Assembly (NCBI GenBank): GCA_019096155.1 | Contig: JAHCVI010000005.1 | Coordinates: forward strand, 2,800,468-2,864,467 | Source of the DNA: Staphylotrichum longicolle | Lineage: Eukaryota; Ascomycota; Sordariomycetes; Sordariales; Chaetomiaceae | DNA: 64,000 bases | Direction of reading: 5' to 3' | Shown here: in pieces, positions 48,023-58,926 of the stretch | Layout of the letters: each line of letters begins with the position of its first letter | Numbering within the stretch: the stretch's first letter is position 1 | Notes under the pieces: model-generated | Databases searched by the model: none | Seen by the model: the letters and a program-made list of their open reading frames with translations, nothing else | Told to the model about the DNA's origin: nothing | Made by a program: the position numbers and the translations under genes

Positions 48023-49063
48023 TCATCCCGCTTTCTGCTCTCCCAACCCCTCCCTCGTTTCCTCTCCGTCCCCTCCGCCCCGCTCACCAACACCACCCCT
48101 TTCCTCCCCATCCCCATCCCATTCCTCTCCACCTCTTCCATCCCGCCCTCCCCCTCCCTCCCATCTCTCCCATCCCGGTCCCGATCCCGATCCCGATCCC
48201 TCAGAATCCCAAACCGATCCAGCCCACCACCCCGACCCCAACACCAGCCCCCTCAGCCGCGCGACCTCCTTGACGTGGTCATAGTCGTCCAGCGTGGGGA
48301 ACGTGCGCCCCACGCCCTTTGCCCTGTCGCCCCGCCCGCCGTTGTCCAGCACCCCCGCGAGACGCGCGGCGATGGCCTGGTTGAGGTGGGCGACCGTCTC
48401 GTCGAAGGAGAGGGATTGGGAGATGGGGAGGAGGTCTGGAAACATGGTGATGGTGGCATGAGCACGGCTCTCTTGGAGGACCATGGCAGGATGGGAGGAA
48501 CACGGAAGAAAGTAGGCAGTTTGAACTTACGGGAGGTGAGAAAATGGGTGTTGTGTGTGCGCGGTGGACATATGCGTGCGCGGCACAGCAGCGGGGGCAT
48601 GAGGCAGGGGAGGAGGGGGTGTTGGGGTGAGGGGTGGGAAGGGCCGGGTGGCAGAGGGTGCAGTTGCGGTTGAAGTTTGCGGTGATTTGCTGGCGGAGGG
48701 GGATGGCAGGAGAGGGAGGATTTGGGGCTGGGCTGGGCCGGAGACGAACGGAGAGCTGGTTGTGTTCGGGGTTGTATACGAATTCTGTTTAGGGATTGGG
48801 TCTGGCTTTGAGTATGATTTTTGTTTAGGGGTTGGAGACGGCTTTGCGATCAAGTCCGACTTCTGGGCTAAGGGCTGTCGAGGGGACTGTGGCTTTGCAG
48901 GCGGAACCTGGTCTTTCCGTTGACGGGGAGAGGACTGTTGGTAGACGGATGGAGCAGCCAGAGTTGCTTCGCTGCCGCCTCCTGCGTCGGAAGGAATCTC
49001 GTGCAGCCAGGACGAGATGATCCTGGTGCTGGTGTGCTTGTGGGCGTTGAAGTTGGTTTCCAT
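48023..49063 (-). CDS. hypothetical protein, Pro/Ser-rich N-terminus
   Basis: Two exons (49063-48531, 48467-48023) would encode 325 aa. The start is METNFNAHKHTSTRIISSWL. Residues ~35-170 are Pro-, Ser- and Lys-rich with repeated PKQKSYSKPDPIPKQNSY-like units. After a GTAAGT intron the conserved-looking part is FPDLLPISQSLSFDETVAHL plus TFPTLDDYDHVKEVARLRGL; then a Gly/Glu-rich tail. The acceptor is my choice because it keeps frame; the stronger-looking acceptor at 48436 does not. I do not recognise the family. The G-rich tail region is one where this assembly may have lost bases, so the C-terminus is uncertain. Confidence 0.55.
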
Positions 49064-49283
49064 GTTGTAAGGCCCCCGAACTGAGTCGGGCCGGAGGGGT
49101 GTTCCAACAATGCTTGATCAGGGCTGGCGGTATGGCCCGAGTCTAGAGATATCACAAAAGATGCAGTTGAGGCTGAGCTTTATTTGGTCGATTTCCTAAT
49201 TGGGCAGTTGCCCGAGGAACCCACACAGTTGACTTTCGAATCAACGACTCGGCGAGTCTGGTATCGTCATTCATTACGCGCAT

Positions 49284-51539
49284 TCACTTCACCTTGCTCA
49301 TTATCGTCTCGGGCCCTCTCACCATCTCCATCTGCGCGGCCCGCGCCTTGACAGCGTTCAGCATGCTGCGCTCAAAGTCGTCTCTCGACCGCAGCACCGC
49401 CTCGACCCAGCTGATCTGCAGATCCCAGTACGCCGTCTTGAAGGCCGCAAACGTGTCCGGCACGGCCTCCTTCTCGACCGACAGCAGCTGCAGGAACGGC
49501 TCGGTGACGCGCCACGTCTCCTTGATGGAGTGGCCCACCGCCGGGTTCGGCAGGCTGTTGAAAAAGTCAAACGCCGTCTTGAGGTCGTCAAAGATCTTGT
49601 CCTGGAACTGGTCCGACCGGCGGAAGCGGGCGCCCTTGTTGCGCACCGACGACAGGTACCGGATCAGCAGCTCGTCGGCAAAGATCTCGATAAAGATGTC
49701 GACCAGCGAGTGGTGCAGCACCTGGCGGTAGTCGCCAACGTACTCCTCGAACGTGGCGATCATGCGCGCCATGGCGGTGCTGGTGTACCAGCGCGGCGTG
49801 AAAAAGTCGGGCATCACCGTTCTGAAGTCGACCGAGAAGACGAGTTGCGCGAACCGGGTGATGCACCACGTGCTGAGATCGAGGTAGCCGTCGCGCAGCG
49901 CGGCGATCTCGACCTCGGCGCGGTCCATGTACTGCGGCGTGACGATGGCGCTGAACTTCTTTTTGAAGTCGGTCAGGTACGCGACGCGGCCCTCGTCCTC
50001 GTTGTCGTCGACGCAGGCAATCTGGTCGTTGGCCGTCGCCACAAGCCAGTCCTGAAGTGGCTGGAACCCCTCCATATCTACCACCTTGTCCGACTCGTAC
50101 CGCGCCGCCTCGTCCTCGAGCATCTTCTGCCACGACTGCTGCCGCTGCCGCAACCGCTGGAACATGGCGTCCACGACGCCCTCGGCCACGTCGGCCCGCT
50201 TTGAGTTGGCGGCGGCATCGAGCTGGCCGCGCAACATGCTCCACAAATCCACCAGATTCTTGTTCCGGAAATAGCCATACTCGTCCTGATCCAGGTTGCC
50301 GCCCTCGACGTTGCGGTCGGCAAAGTCTTTGGTCTCCTGGGTCCAGATGCGCCCAATCCACTCGTCGAGATACTTGATGATGAGCGCGCGGAAGTCGCGC
50401 ACGAGCTCCGTCTCGCGGTTGCCAATGACGTGCGGTGTGAGCTCTTCCTGCTTGAAGCCGAGCTTGTTCATTTTGCGGTAGTACTTCTCGGGCCAGCCGA
50501 CAATCTCAAGGGCGTGGGCCGAGCTGGCCTGGGGATCGTCGATGATGCCGATCAGGAAATCGTGCATCATGCCGTGGTAAATGTCTGTCCACGTCTTGAA
50601 AATCTTCCACTTTTTGGGCATCAGCTGCACCATGCCCAGCCTGACCGTGTTCAAGTCGTTGAAGTACCACCGCAGGCTCTTTTCCAGTTCCGCCGGGTCC
50701 TCCATAAACTCACCCCGGCTCTGCTCAAACTGCCCCTCGCCAATCTTTCGTATGCACTCGAGGAACTTGTTCTTGTATCCGCGGACCGTCTTTGCGCCGT
50801 CGGTGATGCTCTGGAACCGCGTGGCGATCTCCTTGTGATCCTTGAGCGCCTCCTGCAGGGCGAGCACCCGCTGGTCGCTCTTCTCCTCGGCCTCGATTAT
50901 GAGCGCAAAGCGCACCACCAAGCTCGTGTTGTCGGCGATGACGAGGTTGATCAGGCTCCTCGCAATCAGGGTGATGTGCTCGTCGAACCACTCGATGGCC
51001 TGGTCGAGGCGCTCGAAGTAGTCCTCGAGGGTCGACTGCAGGCCCGGGTCGTCGGCGCGCTGGCTCTGCTCGATGGCGTCGTCGCGGATGTTGCGCAGCT
51101 GGGTCAGCTCGTAGTGGACGGCCAGCAGGTTGGGCATGTTCTCGGCGTCCTCATCGTCCTGGCGCAGCATCTCCTGGATGGCAGCGAGGCGGTCGTTGAA
51201 GGTCTCGAGGTTGCGGCGCATGGTCTCGACGGCGCCAAAGTTGCGGTGGGCCTGCGAGACGAGGTTGATGGTCGCAAAGTCGGTGATCATGTTCTGCGAC
51301 TCGGAGCAGATCTTGTCGATCTTGATCATCTCGTCCTTGATCTGCTGGACCGTCTTCTGGCCGTCGGTCAGGCCGTTCATGCCGGCCTGTGTGGTCTCGA
51401 GCTGCTCGCGCAGGCCGCCGCGCAGCTGCGAGTCGACGGCGGCCTTCTTGCGGGCGAACTCGGCCTTGAGCGCCGCGATCTTGTCGAGGTCGTCCGGGTG
51501 CCGGAGCAGCTCCGACAGCTTGACCGGCGGCACGTCCAT
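49284..51539 (-). CDS. sec6: exocyst complex component SEC6
   Basis: One exon encodes 751 aa from MDVPPVKLSELLRHPDDLDK. The frame is open upstream to 51707, but the preceding residues are Cys/Pro-rich and unlike SEC6. Sec6 is a helical-rod subunit of the octameric exocyst that tethers secretory vesicles at growth sites. The N-terminal coiled coil (QLETTQAGMNGLTDGQKTVQ), the central KKWKIFKTWTDIYHGMMHDF, and the C-terminal KIFDDLKTAFDFFNSLPN and PNPAVGHSIKETWRV are family-like. Length matches fungal Sec6, and there are no breaks in 2.2 kb. Confidence 0.96.
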   Translation of the reverse strand: MDVPPVKLSELLRHPDDLDKIAALKAEFARKKAAVDSQLRGGLREQLETTQAGMNGLTDGQKTVQQIKDEMIKIDKICSESQNMITDFATINLVSQAHRNFGAVETMRRNLETFNDRLAAIQEMLRQDDEDAENMPNLLAVHYELTQLRNIRDDAIEQSQRADDPGLQSTLEDYFERLDQAIEWFDEHITLIARSLINLVIADNTSLVVRFALIIEAEEKSDQRVLALQEALKDHKEIATRFQSITDGAKTVRGYKNKFLECIRKIGEGQFEQSRGEFMEDPAELEKSLRWYFNDLNTVRLGMVQLMPKKWKIFKTWTDIYHGMMHDFLIGIIDDPQASSAHALEIVGWPEKYYRKMNKLGFKQEELTPHVIGNRETELVRDFRALIIKYLDEWIGRIWTQETKDFADRNVEGGNLDQDEYGYFRNKNLVDLWSMLRGQLDAAANSKRADVAEGVVDAMFQRLRQRQQSWQKMLEDEAARYESDKVVDMEGFQPLQDWLVATANDQIACVDDNEDEGRVAYLTDFKKKFSAIVTPQYMDRAEVEIAALRDGYLDLSTWCITRFAQLVFSVDFRTVMPDFFTPRWYTSTAMARMIATFEEYVGDYRQVLHHSLVDIFIEIFADELLIRYLSSVRNKGARFRRSDQFQDKIFDDLKTAFDFFNSLPNPAVGHSIKETWRVTEPFLQLLSVEKEAVPDTFAAFKTAYWDLQISWVEAVLRSRDDFERSMLNAVKARAAQMEMVRGPETIMSKVK

Positions 51540-52406
51540 GCTGTGTGGCTGTGGCTTTCGTCTCTGTGTCAGACCATTTCGGGTTGGGGCGGCGCGCGTC
51601 CTCGGCAGGAAGCGTGGTGTTGTTGGGTCCGGCTGTGGCTTCGCGAAGGGTTGCGATGTGTTGCAGTTGCAGTTGCAGGTCGCTGGCGGCAGCGGACAGG
51701 CCCCCAAGCCTGCCCCTGGAATGATGCGGGTTGCTGAGTGGTCTGTGCGGATGTTCGTGTCTGCCCCACAACAGCTCTACATCAAGCAGTCTGACCTGAC
51801 CTGAGGAATTGGATGCTATGTCGTGGAGCTGCACTTGGAGCTCATTCCCGGAACATACCGAAAACTCAATCCAAAGAATCCGTGGGAATGTAATTTAGGG
51901 GTGAAATGGCAATTGATTGGTTCCCGAGTCCATTACGAGGATGAACCCGCTCCAAGAAGGATTGGATTTGTTTCATTTGTGTCTGTGGCTTCTCGTGATG
52001 CTCTTGTTTCCGGATCACCCAGATTCTGAATAGGACATTCATGACATCAAGGGGGGAATCGTCAAGCTAAATGTGATTCCGCAGCTGCCAGCAACCTCAC
52101 CCTATCCCCCGCTCAACACAGGAGGTTCTCAAGCCATCCTCCAATATCCAATCTGGCCACAGCAAAGTAGACCCATCCTACAGCACATCTCCCACCCCAA
52201 CCAGATAAACACACACTTGACATCCACAGCATAGCCGACCCAAAGAAACAGTTCGTCTTGATGTCTACTCTATCGGCCCTTATCATATACACAGCCCCCT
52301 CCACATCCGCCGGCCACCACCTGTATATCCCCCAACCCCTTGCAAAGCCGAGAGCATCACCCAACCCCCCTTCCCTCATCCCATCTAAACCCCGGCCATG
52401 GCGAAT
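51540..52406. other. intergenic region between SEC6 and COX8
   Basis: About 870 bp. Both flanking genes are on the minus strand, so it holds the SEC6 promoter and the COX8 3' end. No gene is seen. Confidence 0.55.
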
Positions 52407-52797
52407 TTACTTGGCAGGGTGGTAAGTCTGCCAGACTGCATCACAAAAACCCACGTCAGCACAGGTTCATCCTCTCAAACCATTCCCCCTCCCCTCAATC
52501 CCCTCCTCAATCACCAACCCCCTCCCCTCCACCGTCACCACCACCCCCCAATCCCATCAGACAGACATGAAAAAGAAAAGTATGTTACGTACCGGCAATG
52601 CCGAACGGCGCGCCGAACCCGACGGCGCAAAAGGTCCAGTACCCGACGCCGAAGCCCTTCTTGCGCGGGTTGAAGGGCAGGTTGGACAGCGGGCCCTCCG
52701 GGTAGTGGTACGGCGACGAGAGGCGGGCGCGCGTGGTCGTGAAGGCGCGGCGGCCGGCCACGCGGGCGGCGGCGGAAGCGGCGGTGCTGGCGAGCAT
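52407..52797 (-). CDS. cox8: cytochrome c oxidase subunit 8 (COX7c family), mitochondrial
   Basis: Two exons (52797-52593, 52435-52407) encode 77 aa. The first ~25 residues are an Ala/Arg-rich mitochondrial presequence (MLASTAASAAARVAGRRAFT). The mature part starts near LSSPYHYPEGPLSNLPFNPR and continues KGFGVGYWTFCAVGFGAPFG, a single TM helix typical of Cox8/COX7c, a small structural subunit of complex IV. The second exon is only 29 nt and supplies VWQTYHPAK, without which the conserved C-terminus is lost. Donor GTACGT and acceptor TGCAG are good, and the join is in phase. Confidence 0.92.
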
Positions 52798-53414
52798 CTG
52801 TTTTCAGTTCCCAATCCCAATTCGTCAGTCCTGTTGGTTCAGACAACGTCGGTTTGTGCTGTGTTCTGTTTGGGCGGGGTGAGGAGGGAAGGGAAGGGTC
52901 AATTGGCACAGCGATTGGGTTGGGTAGAGCGGAGAGGGAGCGTACCTTGAATGAGTGAGTGGGGATTGACGTTTGTGGTGGTGGTGGTTTGGACTCTGCG
53001 AGGAGGGAGAAAGCGAGGTGGTGAGGTGAATTCGAGAGCTTGGTTTCCGGGTTGTGACGCTAGCGATCGGGAAACTCAGCGCGCGGATTGGAGGAGCTCG
53101 GCTGAGGTGGTGTGACTTTTTGCGCCCGGGGTGGAATTGGCATGCCGGATTGCAGGGGTAGCTTACCGAGTTAGTCAGCTTCGAAACCATGTCGTCTGGG
53201 TTAGGGTTAGAAGGGGCACATGAGTGAAAGACCATGAGTTGATGCTTTCCAAACAACATCTTGTTGGATTTGTGTGGCTGTTTCATGCTGGGCATGCTTC
53301 TACTTGAAACCCAAAAGCGGTGTCACATTTCAAGCCATAACAAAAACATAGTGTAAAGTACAACCAATCCAAGATTCTATACGCTGGTATCTATCCCACA
53401 TCTAACTCTCTGGT
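52798..53414. other. intergenic region
   Basis: About 620 bp between COX8 (promoter side) and the GLR1 stop. It contains a GGGTTAGGGTTAG telomere-like dimer at 53198-53210, too short to be a real interstitial telomere. No gene is seen. Confidence 0.55.
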
Positions 53415-54970
53415 CTACCTCAACGTCACCAACTCCTCAGCACTCGTCGGGTGAATGGCAACACAGCTATCAAAATCAGCCTTGGTGGCGCCCATCTTGA
53501 CGGCGACGCCAAAGCCTTGCAGCATCTCGCCGCTGCCAAGACCCATGATGTGTAGCCCGACCACCTTCTCTTCCGGGCCCGCGCAGATCAGCTTGTACGC
53601 GGTAGGGCCCTTCTGGTCGGGATCCATCATGGCGTAGTACATGGCCGTGAAGTTGGTCTTGTAGATCTTCAGGTTCTCGCGGCCGTACTTCTCGACCGCC
53701 TCCGGCTCAGTGAGCCCTATCGAGCCGACCTCGGGGTGCGCGAAGACGACCGAGGGGATGTTCCCGTAGTCAAGCTTGGCTGTCTTGAACTGCTCCGGAC
53801 CAAACAACCGCGCCGCCAGCTTGCGGCCCGCGGCAATGGCCACCGGCGTGAGTTCAACCCGGCCCGTGACGTCGCCGAGCGCATAGATGTTGTCGACGTT
53901 GGTGTTTTGGTAGTCGTCCACAACGACGTACCCCTTCTCATTCACCTTCACGCCGGCCGTCTCCAATCCGAGACCCTCGGTCGCGGGCGTGCGCCCAACG
54001 GCCCAGATGAGGTGGTCCACGTCCGAAACCGACCCCTCGCTGTCTCCCTTCTTGTAGTGAACCGTGAGCTTGCCCGTGGCCTCGTCCTTCTCCACCTTGG
54101 TGGCCTCGCTCCGCCTGTGCAACTTGACGCCCAGCCGCTCATATTCATTGGACACGCCCTCCTGGATCATGGGGTCGAAGTGGCGCAAGAAGGTATTGTG
54201 GCGGATAAACAGGTGCGTCTCAACGCCGAGCGCATTGAACATGCCCGCAAACTCGACCGCAATGTAGCCGGCGCCAACGAGGGCCACCTTCTTGGGCAAC
54301 TTGTCAATGTCGAAAAAGCCGTCGCTATTGGTGCCGAGCTCAGAGCCGGGGATCTGGGGCGGGATGGTCGGGTTGCCGCCGACGGCGATGAGGATCTTCT
54401 TGGCGTTGACCACCGTCTTGGTGCCGTCGTCGAGCGTCACCTCGACCTGGTTGCGCGAGATGACCTTGGCCCAGCCGTGCACGTACTCGACCTTGTCGTT
54501 GTTGAGGTTGCGCTCGTAGATGCCGTTGAGGCGGTGGATGTAGCGTCGCGCTTGTGCTTTGTCGTCCAGTCGAAGGGGGCCGTCTCTGGGCTGAAGCCAT
54601 ACGACTTGGCTTGGTGGATCGTCTCGGCGATGGCGGGAAGGTGGGGACGCAGCTGGAGGCAGGGCAACCTGTTAGTTCTCAAGTAGAAGGGTTCCGGCAG
54701 AAATGTATGTACGCACCCCACGTTGACGCATGTGCCTCCTAGCCGCTTGCCCTCAATGACCATGGCCTTGGTTCCGTACCGGGCGCTGGCGGCGCGGGCC
54801 GCGCCCAGCCCTCCGCTGCCGCCGCCGATGACGAGGAAGTCGGTCTCCTTGGAAATGGGCGCCATGGCGAGGGATGTCTGGGAAAAGTGGCGGGAGATGG
54901 TGCTGATCCGACTTGCAGCAGGTACCGACGATAGCAAAGGGCGCCTCGCTAGGAGTGAAAGGGGTTGCAT
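53415..54970 (-). CDS. glr1: glutathione reductase, with an apparent frameshift and an altered active-site flank
   Basis: The enzyme reduces GSSG to GSH with NADPH. The first start (54970) gives a mitochondrial-type leader MQPLSLLARRPLLSSVPAAS; Met36 (MAPISKETDFLVIGGGSGG) would give a cytosolic form, as known for yeast GLR1. The FAD motif GGGSGGLGAARAA and the redox disulphide GGTCVNVGC are present. A 60-nt intron (54712-54653) follows the second redox Cys. The next exon reads LRPHLPAIAETIHQ instead of the family's VPKK-type sequence before AIAETI. The frame breaks near 54541-54545 (KHKRDA then YIHRLNG), as if one base were missing. The rest (GAGYIAVEFAGMF, VGRTPATEGL, ALGDVTGRVELTPVA, AIHPTSAEE) is clean. 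Confidence 0.9.
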
Positions 54971-55653
54971 GGAAATGTGTGTTGTCTCTTGCGCGAGACA
55001 GCAGGGTATCGCGGGGTGGAGGGGTTATATACAAAAGTGGGTGACAAATCCGATGGCGTGCAGGGAAGCGCGGTTTGCGACTGCACGACAGTGTGCCGAC
55101 TCCAGTCCAGTGGATGCCGAGGGTAGGTACGTAAGGTACCTCTGCAGCGTGCGCTATGCAAGTGCGTTTGCGTATTCCAAATCCTGCTGCACCAGTGGAT
55201 GATTCAGCGCTGGATGGGTCAATTAGAAAACGGGTTCGCTCAGTAAGCAGTCCGGCCGGCCAAAGAGGAAGTCGCCGATTTTCGAGACAAAAGCCCGGGT
55301 TCGGCATGAACGGGTCCCACTTCTCCGGCACAAGACGGCGACCAGAAGGTAGCAGGGGGTTCTGAGATCGGCGATTCGATTGGCCAGTGTCGGTTGCTTC
55401 CGAGATCCAAAAGTGACTTGTTTACTTTCGGCTCCTGATGACAAAATCAAACCCCATAATGTCCGGACTGGAACATGAAGAGCAAGGTGCTGTACTCACG
55501 CTGCCCATTGTACATTAGCTATCTCATGATAGTGGTTTTGAAGTATTCCTATCTTCACAAAAACGACCTTTATTACTTGACCTCCATACCCATATCCATA
55601 CCCATATCCATACCCATCCCCTCCGCACATTCTCTCATCCACACCATGCCACG
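54971..55653. promoter_or_regulatory. divergent promoter region of GLR1 and CCE1
   Basis: The 683 bp separate divergent starts. It includes a 12-bp repeat (CCATACCCATAT, 55584-55617) shortly before the CCE1 start. No factor site can be named with confidence. Confidence 0.5.
55584..55617. repeat. 12-bp tandem repeat, 2.8 copies, in the CCE1 leader
   Basis: CCATACCCATAT occurs at 55584-55595 and 55596-55607, followed by a partial third copy. It ends 36 bp before the CCE1 ATG, so it lies in the 5' leader or core promoter. Confidence 0.85.
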
Positions 55654-56780
55654 ATGACCACACAACCACTTCTCAAGGAGAGCGCAGCCACCCTCAAAGC
55701 TCTCTGCGCCTCTTGCGGCCTCCCCAAAACCGGCGCCAAGCGCGTCCTCCTCGACCGCCTCCGCCACGCGGCCCGACACTTCCATCCCATTCCCTCTACC
55801 GCCCGCATCCTCAGCATCGACCTCGGCCTCAAAAACTTTGCCTTTAGCCTCCTCACCCCGGTCAAACCGCCCAAACACCCCGCAGCCGCCAGCAACAACA
55901 GCCCCATCACCTTCCCTGTTCACCTCCACGCGTGGCAGCGCCTCGACCTCACACTCCCCTCCGGATCCCAGCCAGCCAACATCACCACCACTTCAAAGAA
56001 GCCCACCAAGCCCAGCAAAAGCAGCCTCACAACACCACCACCACCACCACCGCCATCACCGCCAGAAGATGCAACCCAACGCACGACCGACCCCTTCTCC
56101 CCCACCGCCCTCTCCCAGCTCACCCTCAACCTCATCCGCACCCACCTCCTCCCGCTGCGCCCGACCCACGTCCTGATCGAGCGCCAGCGCTTCCGCACCG
56201 GCGGGGCCGCCGCCATCTTCGAGTGGACGCTGCGCGTCAACACCCTCGAGGCGATGCTCCACGCCGCGTTCGCGGCTCTCAATCATCACCACGGCGGCGG
56301 CGGGGCCGGGAACGGGATTGGGACCGTGAGCCGGTGATTCGGTGCTACCGAGGGGCGTTGTGGGGTTTTTGTTTCCCGAGAGTGGAGTGGGATTAGAGTA
56401 AGGGCGGTTCTGCTGGGGCTGGGGGGAAAAGAAGAAGAAGAGGAAAAGTTGCGGCGAGCACGGCGTACAAGATGCTGAAGAAGGAAAAGGTGGAGTTGCT
56501 GGGGAGGTTCTTGAAGGAGGACGTGCCGATGGTGGTGGTTCCGGAGAAAGGGGAGGCGAATGAGATGGTGAGGTTGTTTTTGGGGGGGCTGGAGGAGAAG
56601 GAGAAGAAAGGTGGAAGGGGTGGGAGAAGGAAAGCGGAGGGTAAAAAAGAGGTGGACGAGCTTATGACCAAGATGGACGACCTCTCGGATGCGGTATTGC
56701 AGGGGATGGTGTGGTTGCAGTGGCAAAGGAATTTGGAGACATTGATCCAAGAGAGGCCGGAACTGCTCGACGGCGAGTGA
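55654..56780 (+). CDS. cce1: mitochondrial Holliday-junction resolvase CCE1/YDC2, frameshifted
   Basis: Cce1/Ydc2 cleaves four-way junctions in mitochondrial DNA. The N-terminus has a SAP-like DNA-binding motif (TLKALCASCGLPKTGAKRVL), then the RNase H-fold catalytic strand ILSIDLGLKNFAFSLL. The second motif is VLIERQRFRTGGAAAIFEWT followed by LRVNTLEAMLHAAF, with the conserved Glu and Arg. The plain frame stops at 56335. One extra G after 56329 and another near 56342 would give GTVEPVIRVLPRGVVGFLFPE, as expected. A further break or a short intron near 56396 leads to STAYKMLKKEKVELLGRFLK and the helical C-terminus ending LLDGE, stop at 56778-56780. A Pro/Thr-rich insert lies between the two catalytic motifs. 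Confidence 0.82.
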
Positions 56781-56937
56781 GGCATAGCGTGGCGTTCGGG
56801 AGTTCTGTGGGCGGCGAATGGATAGTCGAATAAGGAGTTTTGATCTTGGTATCATTCGATAATACGCTCAAAAATATGAAATCTAACAGCTGTTTCCATG
56901 ATCCAAATCTCTAAATACAGTCCCCAATCCCTTGCTC

Positions 56938-58098
56938 TTAATGCACCATGCTCTTGCCAATCTCGCTCTCCCACCCGTCGGCCCTCTCAAACCCGTTCGA
57001 GTGCGTCTGGTAGTCCATAAACGCCTGATACACCTCCTCCTGGCTGGTCAGCACAAACGGGCCGTACTGCACCACCTTCTGATCCAGCGGCGTGCCGGCC
57101 ACCAGCACGAACCGCGCGCTCTTCTCCGCGCCCTCCTCCACCTCGGCATACACCGCCTGGCCGCCGTCGCCAAACACCACGTTGTGAAACTGCTCCACCT
57201 TCTTCCTCTCCCCGCCCTCCTGCCCAAACACCACATCCCCCTCCAGCGTGTACGCGAACGCGTTCCACCCCTCCGGCAGCGGCTGCACGATCTTGCCGCC
57301 GGGCCGCACCTCCACGTCCAGCAACCACACGGGCGTGTACGCGAGGTCCTTGACCGAGTCCACCCCGTGGCTCTCCCCGCTGATCACTTTCACCTTGACC
57401 TTCCCGCCATCCACCTCCACGACGGGCACCTCCTCCGCCTTGAGGTCCCGGTACCGCGGCTCGCACCCCTTCAGCCTCTTCGGCAGGTCCACCCACAGCT
57501 GCAGCCCGACATTCACCCCCTCGCCCTGCGCCGGCATCTCGGCGTGCACGATGCCGCGCCCGGCCGTCATGAACTGCAGGTCGCCCGGCCCCAGCCGGCC
57601 GCGGTTGCCCGCAAAGTCCTCGTGGTCCATGCCGCCCTCGATGAGGTAGGTGATGGTCTCCTGGCCGCGGTGCGGGTGGTCGGGGAACCCCGCGCCGGGC
57701 GACACGAAGAAGTGGTCGAGCATGAGGAAGGGGGAGAAGTTGCGGAGCTTGGGGGTGCCGATGGAGCGGCGGACGCGGGCGCCGGCGCCTTCAGACTGCT
57801 CGATGGCGAGGAAGGTCTGGCGGATGAGGCGCGGGAGGAGCTTGGTTGTTGGGGACGACATGGCGGCCGTGGTGCTTGTGGTGGTTGGCGCTGCTATCGT
57901 CGTTGTTGTTGAGGTTGAGATTGAAGCTGCTGAAGTTGACAGCGAGTTGTTCTTGAGAATGGCTGCTGGTATGATCTGGGTGATGATCGAGTTCGCTGTA
58001 GTATAGTCGAGAATGTCTTGTCTGTAGATGAGAGCTAGCACAGAGCAGATGCCCACGATGACAGAGGTTGCGATGGTGACTGGAGAAAAGGTCCTCAT
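56938..58098 (-). CDS. pirin family protein with N-terminal membrane segment
   Basis: One exon encodes 386 aa from MRTFSPVTIATSVIVGICSV. Pirins are bicupin iron proteins; some act as nuclear cofactors, others as quercetinases. The cupin metal motifs are visible: LDHFFVSPGAGFPDHPHRGQ, ETITYLIEGGMDHEDFAGN, and GDLQFMTAGRGIVHAEMP. The C-terminal cupin ends with PLDQKVVQYGPFVLTSQEE. Ahead of the pirin domain lies a hydrophobic helix (~8-25) and a Ser/Thr-rich linker, so the longer product may be membrane-anchored or carry a targeting signal. A second start at MSSPTTKLLPRLIRQT would give the ordinary soluble pirin. The frame stays open further upstream to 58236. Confidence 0.93.
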   Translation of the reverse strand: MRTFSPVTIATSVIVGICSVLALIYRQDILDYTTANSIITQIIPAAILKNNSLSTSAASISTSTTTTIAAPTTTSTTAAMSSPTTKLLPRLIRQTFLAIEQSEGAGARVRRSIGTPKLRNFSPFLMLDHFFVSPGAGFPDHPHRGQETITYLIEGGMDHEDFAGNRGRLGPGDLQFMTAGRGIVHAEMPAQGEGVNVGLQLWVDLPKRLKGCEPRYRDLKAEEVPVVEVDGGKVKVKVISGESHGVDSVKDLAYTPVWLLDVEVRPGGKIVQPLPEGWNAFAYTLEGDVVFGQEGGERKKVEQFHNVVFGDGGQAVYAEVEEGAEKSARFVLVAGTPLDQKVVQYGPFVLTSQEEVYQAFMDYQTHSNGFERADGWESEIGKSMVH

Positions 58099-58926
58099 CG
58101 GATTGACTGAGGGGACGACTCCTTTTATAGAAAGTAGCGTACACGGGATACGATGGTGGAATTTCACATCCACGACAAAGAAACACCAGGCTCTTATAAA
58201 CAGGAACAGAAATATCACGAACGTTCCCATCCCCAACCCTGCCCCTCATTACTAAGGCTAAGGTAAGAAATGTACCAGCGGCACTTTTTGGCGGGGTGAA
58301 CTCAGAGCTCGTTTCCCGATCCGGCTAGCCGCAGGTGCTTACCTCATGTGTCAGTAATCGACGATGGGGCAGACCAAAATGCTGAGGGATGCTGATTCAC
58401 AAAAAGACAGCCTCTGAGAGGGGTCTCATCAACTCGACATCAGTCTCCGCTCAGTTCCTCTGGCCGCCGAGATGAGAGATGATGACGAACATGTTTGCGA
58501 GAATTGGCTACCTATCAATTGATTGGCACTGTTCTTTTACTGTTTCGTTCACTCCCCAAAAAGGTAGTTATCGGCGCCCTTTGGAAAGCACGTCTGCAGT
58601 CTCTCTCCGACATATCTGCCACAACAAATGGTTGCATTCGTCCTAGAAAGTCTATTCCTATTTCCCTGACACGGCCAGCCCAGCATTTTAATTCTTCCAA
58701 ACGCAATCCGAACCGAAACACAAGGAAAAAAGCCAGCCCGAAGTCACGGCTATGGCTCCTTCGCCATCGAGGCACAGAATCTTAATCGTCCCCCTTTCCC
58801 CACCCCCCTTTCACCCATTACATTGAATGTGTTCCATTTCGCGTCATTGACTGGAACCCCGCCGCGATCGTCTCCATCGACAACCTTGTAGTGCAGTGAA
58901 GACCACTCAGCTGCCGGTCGTCCTGC
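58099..58926. other. intergenic region
   Basis: About 830 bp. It holds the pirin promoter and the 3' untranslated region of the perilipin-like gene. A 96-codon plus-strand frame (58495-58785) has no motifs. Confidence 0.55.

Noticed and set aside
53198..53210. GGGTTAGGGTTAG telomere-like sequence
   Set aside because: Only two units; expected by chance in 64 kb and inside a gene-dense region.
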